This document shows positions 26,622-36,800 of a stretch of 64,000 nucleotides of DNA, one piece after another. Made by a program: the position numbers and the translations under genes. Position 1 is the stretch's first letter. Each line of letters begins with the position of its first letter. This DNA comes from Oscillospiraceae bacterium (GTDB lineage Bacteria; Bacillota; Clostridia; Oscillospirales; Acutalibacteraceae): positions 1-64,000 of the forward strand of contig SVPR01000004.1 in assembly GCA_015065785.1 (NCBI GenBank). Reading direction: 5' to 3'. The notes beneath the pieces are model-generated. The model was not told the origin of the DNA. It made no database searches and saw only the letters and a program-made list of their open reading frames with translations.

Positions 26622-28019
26622 TTATTTTGCTTCGTCTGAATCCCTGTAATACTGTGTAAAGATTTTCGGGTGAGGATTATTTTTCCATAATTCCTCAGCA
26701 ACTGGTGCCCACGCCTTACTGAAATCTACACATTTATCACAAAGCTCGTCAACATCTTCATTTATTAAATGGTCGGTGCTTTTAGCGCCTGTTTCTTTAA
26801 TAATTTTTCTTAAAATATCAGGGTTTTCAAGCATCGGACAAGGCATTAAATGATTATCATTAAATGGTTGTCCTTTTCTGTAAGCCTGGAAGAGTGGTCT
26901 TTGTAAAGACTCTAAAAGAGTTGTTTCGCGGATATTTGAGTCAGAATAGTGAACAAATACACAAGGCTCAATATCACCCTTGGAGTTTATGTGGAAGTAG
27001 TTTCTGCCACCGGCAATGCAACCACCGACATACTCACCGTCGTCCTGGAAATCCATAACGAATATCGGCTTGCCTGTTTTGCCGTTTCTTGTTCTCTTAA
27101 GCCACATATACATATATTTTCTTTGCATAGGTGTCGGAATAAGCTCTTTCTGTCCGTCACTGCCAACAGGCATATAGTTGAAATAAAGTGCGTATTTAAC
27201 ACCCTTTTCAATCATATCATCTAAGAACTCGTCACTTGTAACGCTTTCAACATTTTTACTTGTGTAGCAAACTGAAATACCAAAAAGTATTTTATTCTGC
27301 TTTAAAAGCTCCATAGCCTTGACTGTTGTGTCGTAAGCGCCATCACCACGGCGGAAGTCGTTGCTTTCCTTTGAGCCCTCAATACTCAGAGCGAGTGTAA
27401 TATTACCACATTTTTTAATATCATCGCAAAGCTTCTGGTCAATTAAAGTAGCATTTGTGTAAATTAAAAATGTGCATTCTTTATTTTCTGAAGCAAGAGT
27501 AATAATGTCATTTTTTCTTATAAGTGGCTCGCCACCTGTAAGCATATAAAAATGAGTTCCCATTTCCTTACCCTGAGCTACAATGCTTCTCATTTCATCT
27601 AATGAGAGCTGGAAAGAATGACCATACTCAGCAGACCAGCAACCCTTGCACTTTAAGTTACAGGCAGAGGTCGGGTCAAAAAGAATTATCCACGGGATAT
27701 TGCATTTATATTTTTCACGATTTGCTCTTACAATTTTTGTACCATAAAAACCTGCGTGAACACCTAAAGAAAGAAGGAGACTTTTAATTAAATTGTGGTC
27801 AACATCTCTTAAAATGTTTTTTGCTAAAACTGTGTGTGCATTACTGTCATCTAAAACAGCTTTTTTCATTTTAGCATAATTCTCTTTTGGGTACATTTTA
27901 AAGGTTTTCTCAACAATACCCAGAATTTTAAGAAGATTCTTTTGTGGCTCTTTGTCGATATATTTAAGAATACTCGAAATAGTTTTATCTGCCGCAAAAT
28001 GAACTAATTTATGCTCCAC
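26622..28019 (-). CDS. Radical SAM protein of unknown substrate
   Basis: 465 aa. DPTSACNLKCKGCWS carries the CxxxCxxC cluster motif near residue 120, and YMLTGGEPLI is the GGE motif. A SPASM-like C-terminal part has scattered cysteines (GGCIAGG, EPCVF, MPCPM, CDKCVDF) that could hold an extra iron-sulfur cluster. Roughly 100 residues precede the radical SAM core. There are no maturase partners or small peptide genes beside it, so a peptide-modifying role cannot be claimed. It is monocistronic with its own promoter and terminator, and divergent from the MFS transporter gene. Confidence 0.85.
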   Translation of the reverse strand: MEHKLVHFAADKTISSILKYIDKEPQKNLLKILGIVEKTFKMYPKENYAKMKKAVLDDSNAHTVLAKNILRDVDHNLIKSLLLSLGVHAGFYGTKIVRANREKYKCNIPWIILFDPTSACNLKCKGCWSAEYGHSFQLSLDEMRSIVAQGKEMGTHFYMLTGGEPLIRKNDIITLASENKECTFLIYTNATLIDQKLCDDIKKCGNITLALSIEGSKESNDFRRGDGAYDTTVKAMELLKQNKILFGISVCYTSKNVESVTSDEFLDDMIEKGVKYALYFNYMPVGSDGQKELIPTPMQRKYMYMWLKRTRNGKTGKPIFVMDFQDDGEYVGGCIAGGRNYFHINSKGDIEPCVFVHYSDSNIRETTLLESLQRPLFQAYRKGQPFNDNHLMPCPMLENPDILRKIIKETGAKSTDHLINEDVDELCDKCVDFSKAWAPVAEELWKNNPHPKIFTQYYRDSDEAK

Positions 28020-28056
28020 TGCGTCTTCCTCCTTTCACATTTAAACTCGAATTAGT

Positions 28057-28085
28057 ATTTTACCACACTTTACAAATTTTGTAAA
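28057..28085 (-). promoter_or_regulatory. Promoter of the radical SAM gene
   Basis: Minus-strand TTTACA, a 17-nt spacer and TAAAAT, about 40 nt before the start codon. Confidence 0.7.
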
Positions 28086-28141
28086 CAACTAATTTTCTTT
28101 AATTATTAACACTTTTTATGTCATTTATACACTCTATTTTC

Positions 28142-28170
28142 TTGACTTTACTTATTATAACTATTATAAT
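28142..28170 (+). promoter_or_regulatory. Promoter of the MFS/GH29 operon
   Basis: TTGACT, a 17-nt spacer and TATAAT, about 65 nt before the ATG of the MFS gene. It is the only strong promoter seen ahead of the five plus-strand genes. Confidence 0.75.
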
Positions 28171-28237
28171 AAAATAGATATAGTTTGCAACGATATTTTG
28201 TGATTTTTGCAAAAAATAATAACAAAGGAGCTTTCTT

Positions 28238-29647
28238 ATGAAAAAAGAAAAAACACTCGTACCGGGCTCTAAGCTTTCAGGCAGAATCTGGTTTAACCTC
28301 TGCCTTTTTGGTTTTATAGGTCAAGTAGCCTGGAACCTTGAAAACATGTATTACAACACATTTATGTACAACACCGTTTACGAGGGCGGAGCAGTTACTG
28401 GTACACTTTCTTCTATGGACGCCATAACTTTAATGGTTAATCTTAGTGCAATTGTTGCTGTTCTCACCACATTTATTATGGGTAACCTCTCTGACAAAAT
28501 GAATAAACGAAAAGTATTTATTTCTGTTGGATATCTCATCTGGGGTGTTATTACAGCTGCTTTCGGGTTCCTTACAAAAGATAATATTTCAGGTGTATTC
28601 GGCATAACTAAACCTGCTTTAATTGTTACTGCAACCGCTGTTTCAATTGTTGTTATGGACTGCATTATGACTTTTGTAGGTTCAACAAGTAATGACTCTG
28701 CTTTCAATGCATGGGTTACTGATGTTACAACAACAAAAAACCGTGCAACTGCTGAAAGTATTCTTGCCATTCTTCCTATAGCGGCAACTATTATTGTTAC
28801 TGTTTCCGGTGGATTCATTGAGCCTCTTGGTGGCGGCGACATCCAGAAAGGTTACACATATTATTTCCTTGGTCTTGGTGCTTTAGTTATTCTTTGCGGT
28901 ATTATTGGTCTTTTCTCACTCAAAGATTCAAGAAGTGGTGAAAAGAAAGTTAACGCAAACTACTGGAAAGATTTAGTTTATGGTTTCAGACCGTCAGTTA
29001 TAAAAGAAAACAGTAAGCTTTACATTGCTCTTACAGCAGTTGGTATTTACTCAATTGCAGTTCAGATATTCTTCCCTTTCCTTCTCATTTACCTTGACCA
29101 CGGTTTAGGATTTAAAATTGAAGCTCTTTTCGGATATATTACAACACCTGTTTTGATTGCAGCACCTTTTGTTCTCATAGCGGTTGTGCTTGGAGTTATA
29201 GGTATCGGTAAATTCGCAGATAAATTCGGCAAGAAAAATCTTGTCTTTATTGCTTCAGTACTTTTCGTTGTAGGCTTAGTAGCAGCTTCATTTGCAAAAA
29301 CAATTGGTCCTTTCGGAATTGCAGCAATTCCTCTTCTTGCAGGTTACGGACTTTTAGGCATTCTCCTTAACTCAACTGTCCGTGACTATACACCAGAAGA
29401 CAAAACAGGTCTTTTCCAGGGTATAAGAATGATTTTCTTCGTGCTTATTCCTATGCTTTTAGGCCCACAGATAGGTAAATGGGTTTGTCAGGTAGCAGGT
29501 GCCGGTTCTTATGTTGACCAGAGCACCGGTCTTACTCAGGCAGAGCCTTGTGCTGAAATGTTCCTTGCTGCAGGTATAGTTGCAGTATTTGTTCTTATTC
29601 CACTTGCAGTACTTCGCAAAAAAGGTATTGATAAAGTAGAAGACTAA
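28238..29647 (+). CDS. MFS sugar transporter (GPH/glycoside-pentoside-like)
   Basis: 469-aa membrane protein with about 12 spans and a central loop after span 6 (SLKDSRSGEKKVN). GNLSDKMNKRKVFI is the MFS loop-2/3 signature (usual form GxxxDRxGRR), repeated in the second half as GKFADKFGKKNLVF. The N-terminus (GFIGQVAWNLENMYYNTFMYN) resembles sugar-cation symporters of the GPH or SLC45-like type. It heads an operon with DUF4091 and alpha-fucosidase genes, so an oligosaccharide or glycoside substrate is likely. AAAGGAG precedes the ATG. Confidence 0.82.
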   Translation: MKKEKTLVPGSKLSGRIWFNLCLFGFIGQVAWNLENMYYNTFMYNTVYEGGAVTGTLSSMDAITLMVNLSAIVAVLTTFIMGNLSDKMNKRKVFISVGYLIWGVITAAFGFLTKDNISGVFGITKPALIVTATAVSIVVMDCIMTFVGSTSNDSAFNAWVTDVTTTKNRATAESILAILPIAATIIVTVSGGFIEPLGGGDIQKGYTYYFLGLGALVILCGIIGLFSLKDSRSGEKKVNANYWKDLVYGFRPSVIKENSKLYIALTAVGIYSIAVQIFFPFLLIYLDHGLGFKIEALFGYITTPVLIAAPFVLIAVVLGVIGIGKFADKFGKKNLVFIASVLFVVGLVAASFAKTIGPFGIAAIPLLAGYGLLGILLNSTVRDYTPEDKTGLFQGIRMIFFVLIPMLLGPQIGKWVCQVAGAGSYVDQSTGLTQAEPCAEMFLAAGIVAVFVLIPLAVLRKKGIDKVED

Positions 29648-29689
29648 AAACTTACCAATACCCAAAACCAGACAATCGAGGTGTGAACT

Positions 29690-31333
29690 ATGAAATCTAT
29701 TTTACTTTCTTCTCTGACAAAGGTTTTTAAAGATGTAGAGCCTAACTTTGACGAATTCAAAGAATTCTCTGTTCTTCGTGGTGAGACTTTTAACTTTCAG
29801 ATTGCAATTTTTCCGGAATCTGATGAAGACTGCAACATTACAGTTGAAGTGGCTTCAAATCTTCGTGACGGAATCGAGATTTTCAAGGTTTTAGATATGC
29901 CTTCTGATTACCCGGCTCCCGAAGACCACGATGATTTCCACTATGACACAAAAAGGAAAGAATACCCTGACCTTTTGCAGCCTATAAATGAAGATAATAC
30001 AGTTGAATTGACAAAAGGTGAATGGAACTGCCTCTGGTTTAAATATGTGCCTGAAATGGACTACATTGCAGGTACTAACCCTATTACTGTCTTTCTTAAA
30101 AAGGGTTTATATGATGAAAACAACAAGCATATTTTCAATTTAAGAACTATTCCGAGACAGCTACCAATGCAGGATTTGATTTACACAAACTGGTTTCATA
30201 ATGACTGTCTTTGCACCTATTACAAAGTAGAGCCTTTCAGTGAGGAATACTGGACTCTTTTAAGAAACTATGTGAAAAATGCGGTGGCTCACGGTGTAAA
30301 TATGATTTACACACCAATTTTCACACCTCCGCTTGATACAGAAGTGGGTGGCGAAAGACCTACCTTTCAGTTAGTAGAAGTTGATAAAATTGATGTCGGC
30401 TACCGTTTCAGCTTCCGCAACTTTGATAAATATGTAAGAATCTGTACCGAATGTGGTATTAAATATTTTGAAATTTCACATTTATTTACACAGTGGGGTG
30501 CAAAGGCTGCGCCAAAAATTATGGCAAATGTCAAGGGCATTCAGCGTCAGATTTTCGGTTGGGATACTGTTGCAAATGGCAAGGATTATGTTCAGTTCCT
30601 CGCAGTATTTGCAAAAGCGTTCACAAAAGAGGTTGAGCGTCTTGATATTAAACAGAATTGCTATTTACACGTTTCAGATGAGCCTAACGAGGAACAGGTT
30701 GAAGATTACAAAAAAGCTTCATATATTGTAAATCAGCTCTTCCCTGATTTTCATATTATTGACGCACTTTCCGAAATTGAAATTTACAGACAAGGACTTG
30801 TTAAAACTCCTATTTGTGGCGAAGATGTTGCAGATACATTCAAAGCAGAGGTTAAGGATTTCTGGACCTACTACTGTTGCTCAGAAACTCACGACTTTTT
30901 ACCTAACAGAATGTTTGCAATGCCACCAACACGAAACAGAATTTTAGGTATGCTCCTTTATAAATATGAAGCAAAGGGCTTTTTACAATGGGGTCACAAC
31001 TTCTGGTACACCCAATATTCTAAAAAGCACATTAATCCGTTTGAGGTTACAGACGCAGGTGGTGCATTCCCATCAGGTGACTCTTTTGTGGTTTACCCCG
31101 GACCTTACGGAAAGCCTCTTAACTCAACTCGTCACGAGGTGTTTTACGAGGGACTTTGCGACTACCGTGCAATGAAATATTTAGAAAGACTTACTTCAAG
31201 AGAGCACGTTTTAAAAATACTCACAAAAAATCTTGATACTGAATTAACCTTTAAAAACTACCCTCACGACATTGAGTGGCTTTTAAATAAACGAGCAGAA
31301 ATCAACAAAGAAATCGAGTTAGCTATAAGATGA
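29690..31333 (+). CDS. DUF4091 domain protein, putative glycoside hydrolase
   Basis: 547 aa, no signal peptide, so cytoplasmic. It has the layout of DUF4091 proteins: an N-terminal beta-rich domain (about 1-170) and a TIM-barrel-like part with NWFHNDCLCTYY, FEISHLFTQWG, LHVSDEP (conserved acidic SDEP near residue 335), a GFLQWGHNFW motif and the C-terminal YEGLCDYRAM. The fold is related to GH123, whose members cut N-acetylgalactosamine glycosides, but DUF4091 activity is largely undefined. It lies 42 nt after the MFS gene and overlaps the next gene by 4 nt. Confidence 0.75.
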   Translation: MKSILLSSLTKVFKDVEPNFDEFKEFSVLRGETFNFQIAIFPESDEDCNITVEVASNLRDGIEIFKVLDMPSDYPAPEDHDDFHYDTKRKEYPDLLQPINEDNTVELTKGEWNCLWFKYVPEMDYIAGTNPITVFLKKGLYDENNKHIFNLRTIPRQLPMQDLIYTNWFHNDCLCTYYKVEPFSEEYWTLLRNYVKNAVAHGVNMIYTPIFTPPLDTEVGGERPTFQLVEVDKIDVGYRFSFRNFDKYVRICTECGIKYFEISHLFTQWGAKAAPKIMANVKGIQRQIFGWDTVANGKDYVQFLAVFAKAFTKEVERLDIKQNCYLHVSDEPNEEQVEDYKKASYIVNQLFPDFHIIDALSEIEIYRQGLVKTPICGEDVADTFKAEVKDFWTYYCCSETHDFLPNRMFAMPPTRNRILGMLLYKYEAKGFLQWGHNFWYTQYSKKHINPFEVTDAGGAFPSGDSFVVYPGPYGKPLNSTRHEVFYEGLCDYRAMKYLERLTSREHVLKILTKNLDTELTFKNYPHDIEWLLNKRAEINKEIELAIR

Positions 31334-32745
31334 CTTTAGCAGAAGTTTTCAAAACGAATTGTCGGGCAACAGCCTCACTTTGCAAAGAAAAACCGGGTCT
31401 TGCTTTTTCTGATTTAACATCGGGGCTTGGTGGCAAAAACAAAAACGGAATAATCGCCCGATTTTCATTTGATGAATTTTTTATTGATTTATATTTTATT
31501 GAAAACGGACCATTAGCCTACGCACCAAACACAATCTGGCTCAGCGTAGGCTTTGAGTCCTGTTCTTTTTTACCATTTTCAATTTATGACATTTTAGCCT
31601 TTTCAGAGCCTGAAAATTTCAAGTGCTACACTTACCCCTACCTTTACACTCAGGATGTTATGATTCAGAGCTTTGGCGAAATAAATGATTTATTTAAAGC
31701 ATTCATTCCGCTTATGCACGATATTTCAGGGAACGGTGTAAAAAAGAATAAGCTAATAGCAGGTCAGAAAGAAGCAATCAATAAGTTTGTCGGCGACGAC
31801 ATTTTTCAGAAAGAAATAGAAATGCTTGACGCAAGTGTAAAAATAAGAGAAATGCTCATAAGAAATTATGTTGAGGGTGTAATAAGTCACTCTGTTTTAG
31901 GTGGTGTTTCTGATTTTTACAGCGGAAACAAGGAAAGAGCAATTAAAAAGCTTACTAATGCAAAGCATAAAACTGTTTATGAAGAAAATCTTTTAAACGC
32001 TCTTTCAAGTGGCAGATTAGACGATTTTGACCCGTCACCTTTCAGAGATGCAAATTATAAAAATTACACCTCAATAGCTAAAAAGCGTACATATTCTTTA
32101 GGTGCAGGCGGTGTTTTAAAATTCTTATTACCCGTTGTAATAGCAACACCTGTTTTCACACTGATTTTAATTTTTATTTACTTATTTTTATGTGCAATAA
32201 TGTTCAGAGACGCTTCTTTTTATATGAATTGCGACCTGTTTTCTGTCATAGCATTATTTTCTTCCGGATTTTTAATTGCAAATTTATTATCTTTCCATTT
32301 TTCACACAGAATTATAAATTTTTTCAAACGAAAGAAAAGCAAAAAACACGAGGTTATTGAAGTAAAAAGGCAATCTAAAATCTTAAAATTCTTTTCTATA
32401 TTTACAGAAACCGTTGTAATAGTTTTACTTTTCTCAGCGGTTAATAATTCAATTGCTTTCTATGAAAACAAGGTTACTTTCCCACAGGAAACAACAATCA
32501 GTTTAAGGCAAAGCTCCATAAAATATGAATATTTAGAAGCAGTTTATAAAGTAAAAGGCTTTTATTTCAACAATAAATTCATTGAAAGTGAGCATTATTT
32601 AATCGTTGCTAAGAACGGCACAAAAATTGACACAGTCTACTCACTTAACAGCGATATTAAAGCTTTTGAAAAAGAGGTTTTGCCAACTCTTTTAGAAAAT
32701 GGTTGTGAATACAAAGAAATTAAAAGTGAAGAAGAGATAAAATGA
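31330..32745 (+). CDS. Unrecognised membrane protein in glycan operon
   Basis: 471 aa that I do not recognise. Residues 1 to about 270 are soluble, with no signal peptide. Three hydrophobic segments follow (LLPVVIATPVFTLILIFIYL; LFSVIALFSSGFLIANLL; TETVVIVLLFSAVNN), then about 90 polar residues. It overlaps the DUF4091 gene by 4 nt upstream and the GH29 gene by 4 nt downstream (ATGA both times), so it is tightly coupled to both enzymes. A role in sensing or handling the same glycan is inference from position only. Confidence 0.6.
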   Translation: MTLAEVFKTNCRATASLCKEKPGLAFSDLTSGLGGKNKNGIIARFSFDEFFIDLYFIENGPLAYAPNTIWLSVGFESCSFLPFSIYDILAFSEPENFKCYTYPYLYTQDVMIQSFGEINDLFKAFIPLMHDISGNGVKKNKLIAGQKEAINKFVGDDIFQKEIEMLDASVKIREMLIRNYVEGVISHSVLGGVSDFYSGNKERAIKKLTNAKHKTVYEENLLNALSSGRLDDFDPSPFRDANYKNYTSIAKKRTYSLGAGGVLKFLLPVVIATPVFTLILIFIYLFLCAIMFRDASFYMNCDLFSVIALFSSGFLIANLLSFHFSHRIINFFKRKKSKKHEVIEVKRQSKILKFFSIFTETVVIVLLFSAVNNSIAFYENKVTFPQETTISLRQSSIKYEYLEAVYKVKGFYFNNKFIESEHYLIVAKNGTKIDTVYSLNSDIKAFEKEVLPTLLENGCEYKEIKSEEEIK

Positions 32746-33812
32746 ACAACATTGAGTTTTTCAAAAATGCAGGCTACGGAATGATGATGCATTTTGGTCT
32801 TTATTCCATTTTAGGTGGCGAATATAAGGGCAAATTTGGTGATAATTACGCAGAATGGATTGGCTCACATTTTGCTATTCCAATTAAAGAATATGAACAG
32901 CTTGCAAATATATTTAACCCGATTTATTTTAATGCCGATGAAATAATCAAGCTCGCTAAAGACTGCGGAATGAAATATTTTGTTGTCACAACAAAGCACC
33001 ACGACGGCTTTGCACTTTTTCATTCAAAGGCAGATAAATACAATGTAGTTGACGCTACACCTTATAAAAGAGATATTATAGAAGACCTTGCGAATGCTTG
33101 TAGCAGGCATAATATAAAATTAGGCTTTTATTATTCACAAGACCTTGACTGGCACGAAAAGCACGGCGGTGGGTATCTTTCAAATCATTTAGGCTGTTCC
33201 GGTGTAAGTTGGGATAACAGCTGGGATTTCCCGAATGCAGACGAAAAGAATTTTGACATTTGCTTCGAGAATAAAATATTGCCTCAGATTAAAGAAATAA
33301 TGACAAACTATGGCGATATTTTCACAGCGTGGTTTGATGTGCCTATGACATTAACAGAAAAGCAAAGCAAAATTATTTATGACACAGTTAAAGAACTGCA
33401 ACCTGATTGCCTTATAAACTCAAGACTCGGCAACGGACTTTATGACTATGTTTCTTTAGGTGATAACGAAATTCCTGAAACAAAGGAAGAATGGGAAAAG
33501 CTTTTTCAGGTTGATGAAAAAACAATAAACTACCAGAGCATTGACGGCTTTAAGCCGAGTAAACACGGGCTTTATGAATCTGCTTGTACTCTCAACAATT
33601 CGTGGGGATTTTCTTACCGTGACCATAACTGGATTTCACCCGAAAAATTAGCCCGAAACAGAAAACACCTTAATTCACTCGGTATAAACTACCTTGTAAA
33701 TGTAGGCCCCGACCATTTAGGAAGAATCCCTGGTCCGTCGGTCGAAATTTTGCAGGAAGCTGCAAAATTATATATAAATCCTAATGTTGTTATAACAGAA
33801 AGAAGGAACTAA
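32742..33812 (+). CDS. Alpha-L-fucosidase, GH29
   Basis: 356-aa cytoplasmic protein covering just the GH29 catalytic barrel. Seen: GMMMHFGLYS, the family's TTKHHDGFALFHS substrate pocket, KRDIIEDLANAC, LGFYYSQDLDWHE and FTAWFDVPM, whose Asp aligns with the retaining nucleophile (usual form WFD). No signal peptide and no C-terminal carbohydrate-binding domain, so it acts on imported oligosaccharides. This fits the MFS transporter at the head of the operon. The terminal linkage and partner sugar cannot be read from sequence. Confidence 0.88.
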   Translation: MNNIEFFKNAGYGMMMHFGLYSILGGEYKGKFGDNYAEWIGSHFAIPIKEYEQLANIFNPIYFNADEIIKLAKDCGMKYFVVTTKHHDGFALFHSKADKYNVVDATPYKRDIIEDLANACSRHNIKLGFYYSQDLDWHEKHGGGYLSNHLGCSGVSWDNSWDFPNADEKNFDICFENKILPQIKEIMTNYGDIFTAWFDVPMTLTEKQSKIIYDTVKELQPDCLINSRLGNGLYDYVSLGDNEIPETKEEWEKLFQVDEKTINYQSIDGFKPSKHGLYESACTLNNSWGFSYRDHNWISPEKLARNRKHLNSLGINYLVNVGPDHLGRIPGPSVEILQEAAKLYINPNVVITERRN

Positions 33813-33813
33813 A

Positions 33814-36800
33814 GTGCTACAGCTTAAAAACATTGTAAAAATTTATGAAATGGGCGACGCTACACAGACTGCCCTGCAGGATGTAAGTGTTAATTTCCGT
33901 GACAACGAGTTTGTTTCAATACTCGGTCAGAGTGGCTCAGGTAAAACAACGCTTTTAAACATTATTGGTGGACTTGACCGCTACACAAGTGGTGACCTTA
34001 TTATTAACGGTGTCTCCACAAAAGACTACACCGATGCTAACTGGGATACATACAGAAACCACTCAATCGGTTTCATTTTTCAGAGCTATAATCTTATTCC
34101 GCACCAGACAGTACTTTCTAATGTAGAAATGGCTTTGACTCTTTCAGGTGTTTCTAAAAAAGAACGCAGAGAAAGAGCTGTTGCAGTTTTAGAAAAGGTT
34201 GGACTTTCTGACCATATAAATAAAAAGCCTAACCAGATGTCAGGCGGTCAGATGCAGAGGGTTGCTATTGCAAGAGCACTCATCAATAATCCTGATATTC
34301 TTTTAGCCGACGAGCCAACAGGTGCTCTTGACAGCGAAACAAGTATTCAGATAATGGATTTACTCAAAGAGATTGCCAAGGATAAGCTTGTTATTATGGT
34401 TACTCACAACCCTGAGCTTGCCGAAAAATATTCAACAAGAGTAGTGAATTTGTTAGACGGTAAAATCATCAGCGATACTGACCCTTACAATGATTGCGAT
34501 GAGCCAAGGCTTGAAGAAGAAACCAACAAGGTTTCAATGTCCTTCTTAACCGCACTTTCTTTAAGCTTTAACAACCTCAAAACTAAAAAAGCCCGTACCA
34601 TTTTAACTGCATTTGCAGGTTCTATCGGTATTATAGGCATAGCACTCATTCTCTCACTTTCACAGGGAATGAGCAGCTACATTGACGATGTTCAGAAGAA
34701 AACAATGGAATCGTACCCAATTACTATAAGCTCCACTGCTTTTGATGCTCTTGATGCTTTCAGCTTCGATGAAGACGAAGAAAAAAGAGAGCAAGAGCAT
34801 AAAAATAAAAAAGAAAAAAATAAAAACAGAAACGCTGTTTTTGCTGATTACGGCTCAATTGAAGCTAAAGATATGATGGCTTCAACAATTAAAACAAATA
34901 ACCTGACAGAATTCAAAAAATATCTCGATGACCCCAGCAGTCCGATTCAGCAATATATCGGTGAGAATGGTGTTGTTTATACTTACGACATTAAATTCTC
35001 CGCTTACTCATATAATGCTGACAAAAAATTCATTGATTCTGACAGTGAAGCAGACGAAGATAACGGCGGTGGATTTTTCTCAGGCTTTTCAGCATTTTTC
35101 GGTGGCGACTCTGAAAGCACTGCAGGTAATTTTTCAGAAATGCTAAAGGGTACTGACGGTGAAATAATCAGTAGCATTGTAACAGATAACTACGACTTGA
35201 TTTATGGCTCCTGGCCTAAAAAGTATAATGAAGTGCTTTTAGTTATCAACAGACAAAACACCATTCCTGCAGAGGAATTATATCAATTAGGTTTAATCAC
35301 CAAAAAGCAATATGACGACGCAGTAGAAAAAATTGAAAACGGCAAAGAGGCTGACAACATAATTATAAATTATGATGAAATTGCTGCTCACACCTTTTAT
35401 TTAGTTCCTGCGTGTGATATGTACCTAAAAAATGAAAACGGCACATTCACAAAAATAGATGATTATGAAAAATATGAAAAAGAATTAACAGAAAATAAAA
35501 CAAAGCTTAAAATTGTGGGAATTATCCGCCCTGCTGAAGAAGCAGAAAACAGAACTATTTCTACACCTATTGCTTACACTCATTTGCTTACAGATTATAT
35601 CATTGAGCATACTGAAAAAAGCGAAATTGTAAAAGCACAGAAAAAATCTCCTGATGTTAATATTTTAAGCGGTACTAAATTTGACGCTTCTTCTGATGAA
35701 GAAAAAATTGATGAAGCAAAAAACTACATAAAATCACTTGACGAATCAGGCAAGGCAAATTTATACAGAATGATGCTCTTCTCAGGTAATTCTGAAAACG
35801 ATAACAATTCTTCTTCATTCTCTATGCCAAATTTACCATCATTCCCTGATTTACCTAATGGAACAATGCCGAATTCATCAGCACCTACAACTAAGCCAAA
35901 CGGGGCTGGCAATGTAAAGCCGAGTGTACCCGGTTTACCAAGTGTACCAACTACAAATACACCGGCTATTCCAACAACAAACGCACCAAGTGTGCCATCA
36001 ACAGATGTAACAGAGGCACCATCCACTACTGCTCCGTCAGGCAGTGATGAGGCTACCACTGAACCTACTACAAGCGTTCCTACAACAACTCCTGAGCAAG
36101 GAGTTATTGCAGAGCAACAAGGTGTTATTGCAGGTCAGCAGGGTGTTATTGCAGGCCAGCAGGAAGCTTTAAGCCAGGCACACGCTACAATTGATTTGCA
36201 ACAAGATATGCTTTCACAAGCTCAATCTGCAATTGGTCAGCAACAAAATGCTCTTGGTCAGGCACAGCAAGTAATTGCAGGTCAGCAAAGTGCTTTAATT
36301 CAATCGCAAGCTCAGTTGCAGATGATGGCAGGCGTTATGAAGCAAATTCAATACGCTATGAACGAAATGTCGTCTATGACAGAAGAGTCTAAATTAGCTG
36401 AAAAAATGGATGAATGGGTTGACAGTGAGCCGGACGAAGAAATGCTTCTTACAATTTATGACCAATATATTGGCGAAGCAACTTATGATGATAATATGTC
36501 TGAATTTGGTTTAGTAAGCTATGATTCTCCTGCTTCAATCAGCATTTACACTGACAGCTACGAAGACAAGGACCTTGTTTCTGCTTGTATTGTTGATTAT
36601 AACAGTAAAAAAGGTGAAGAAGAGCAAATTGTTTACACCGATTACATTGCACTTTTAACCTCTTCACTCACTACAATTATCAATGGTATTTCTTATGTGC
36701 TTATTGCATTTGTTGCTATTTCTCTTATTGTTTCTTGCATTATGATTGGAATTATTACTCACATTTCAGTTATGGAAAGAACTAAAGAAATAGGTATTCT

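Noticed and set aside
26622-28019. A peptide-maturation (RiPP) locus around the radical SAM protein
   Set aside because: No precursor-like small ORF, exporter or peptidase adjoins; the neighbouring genes belong to other units.
28378-28842. 154-aa minus-strand ORF
   Set aside because: Antisense of the MFS transporter, which has full family motifs, a promoter and a ribosome binding site.
35724-36059. 111-aa minus-strand ORF
   Set aside because: It is the antisense shadow of the Pro/Ser/Thr-rich linker of the MacB-like gene; low-complexity V/G-rich and without a start signal.
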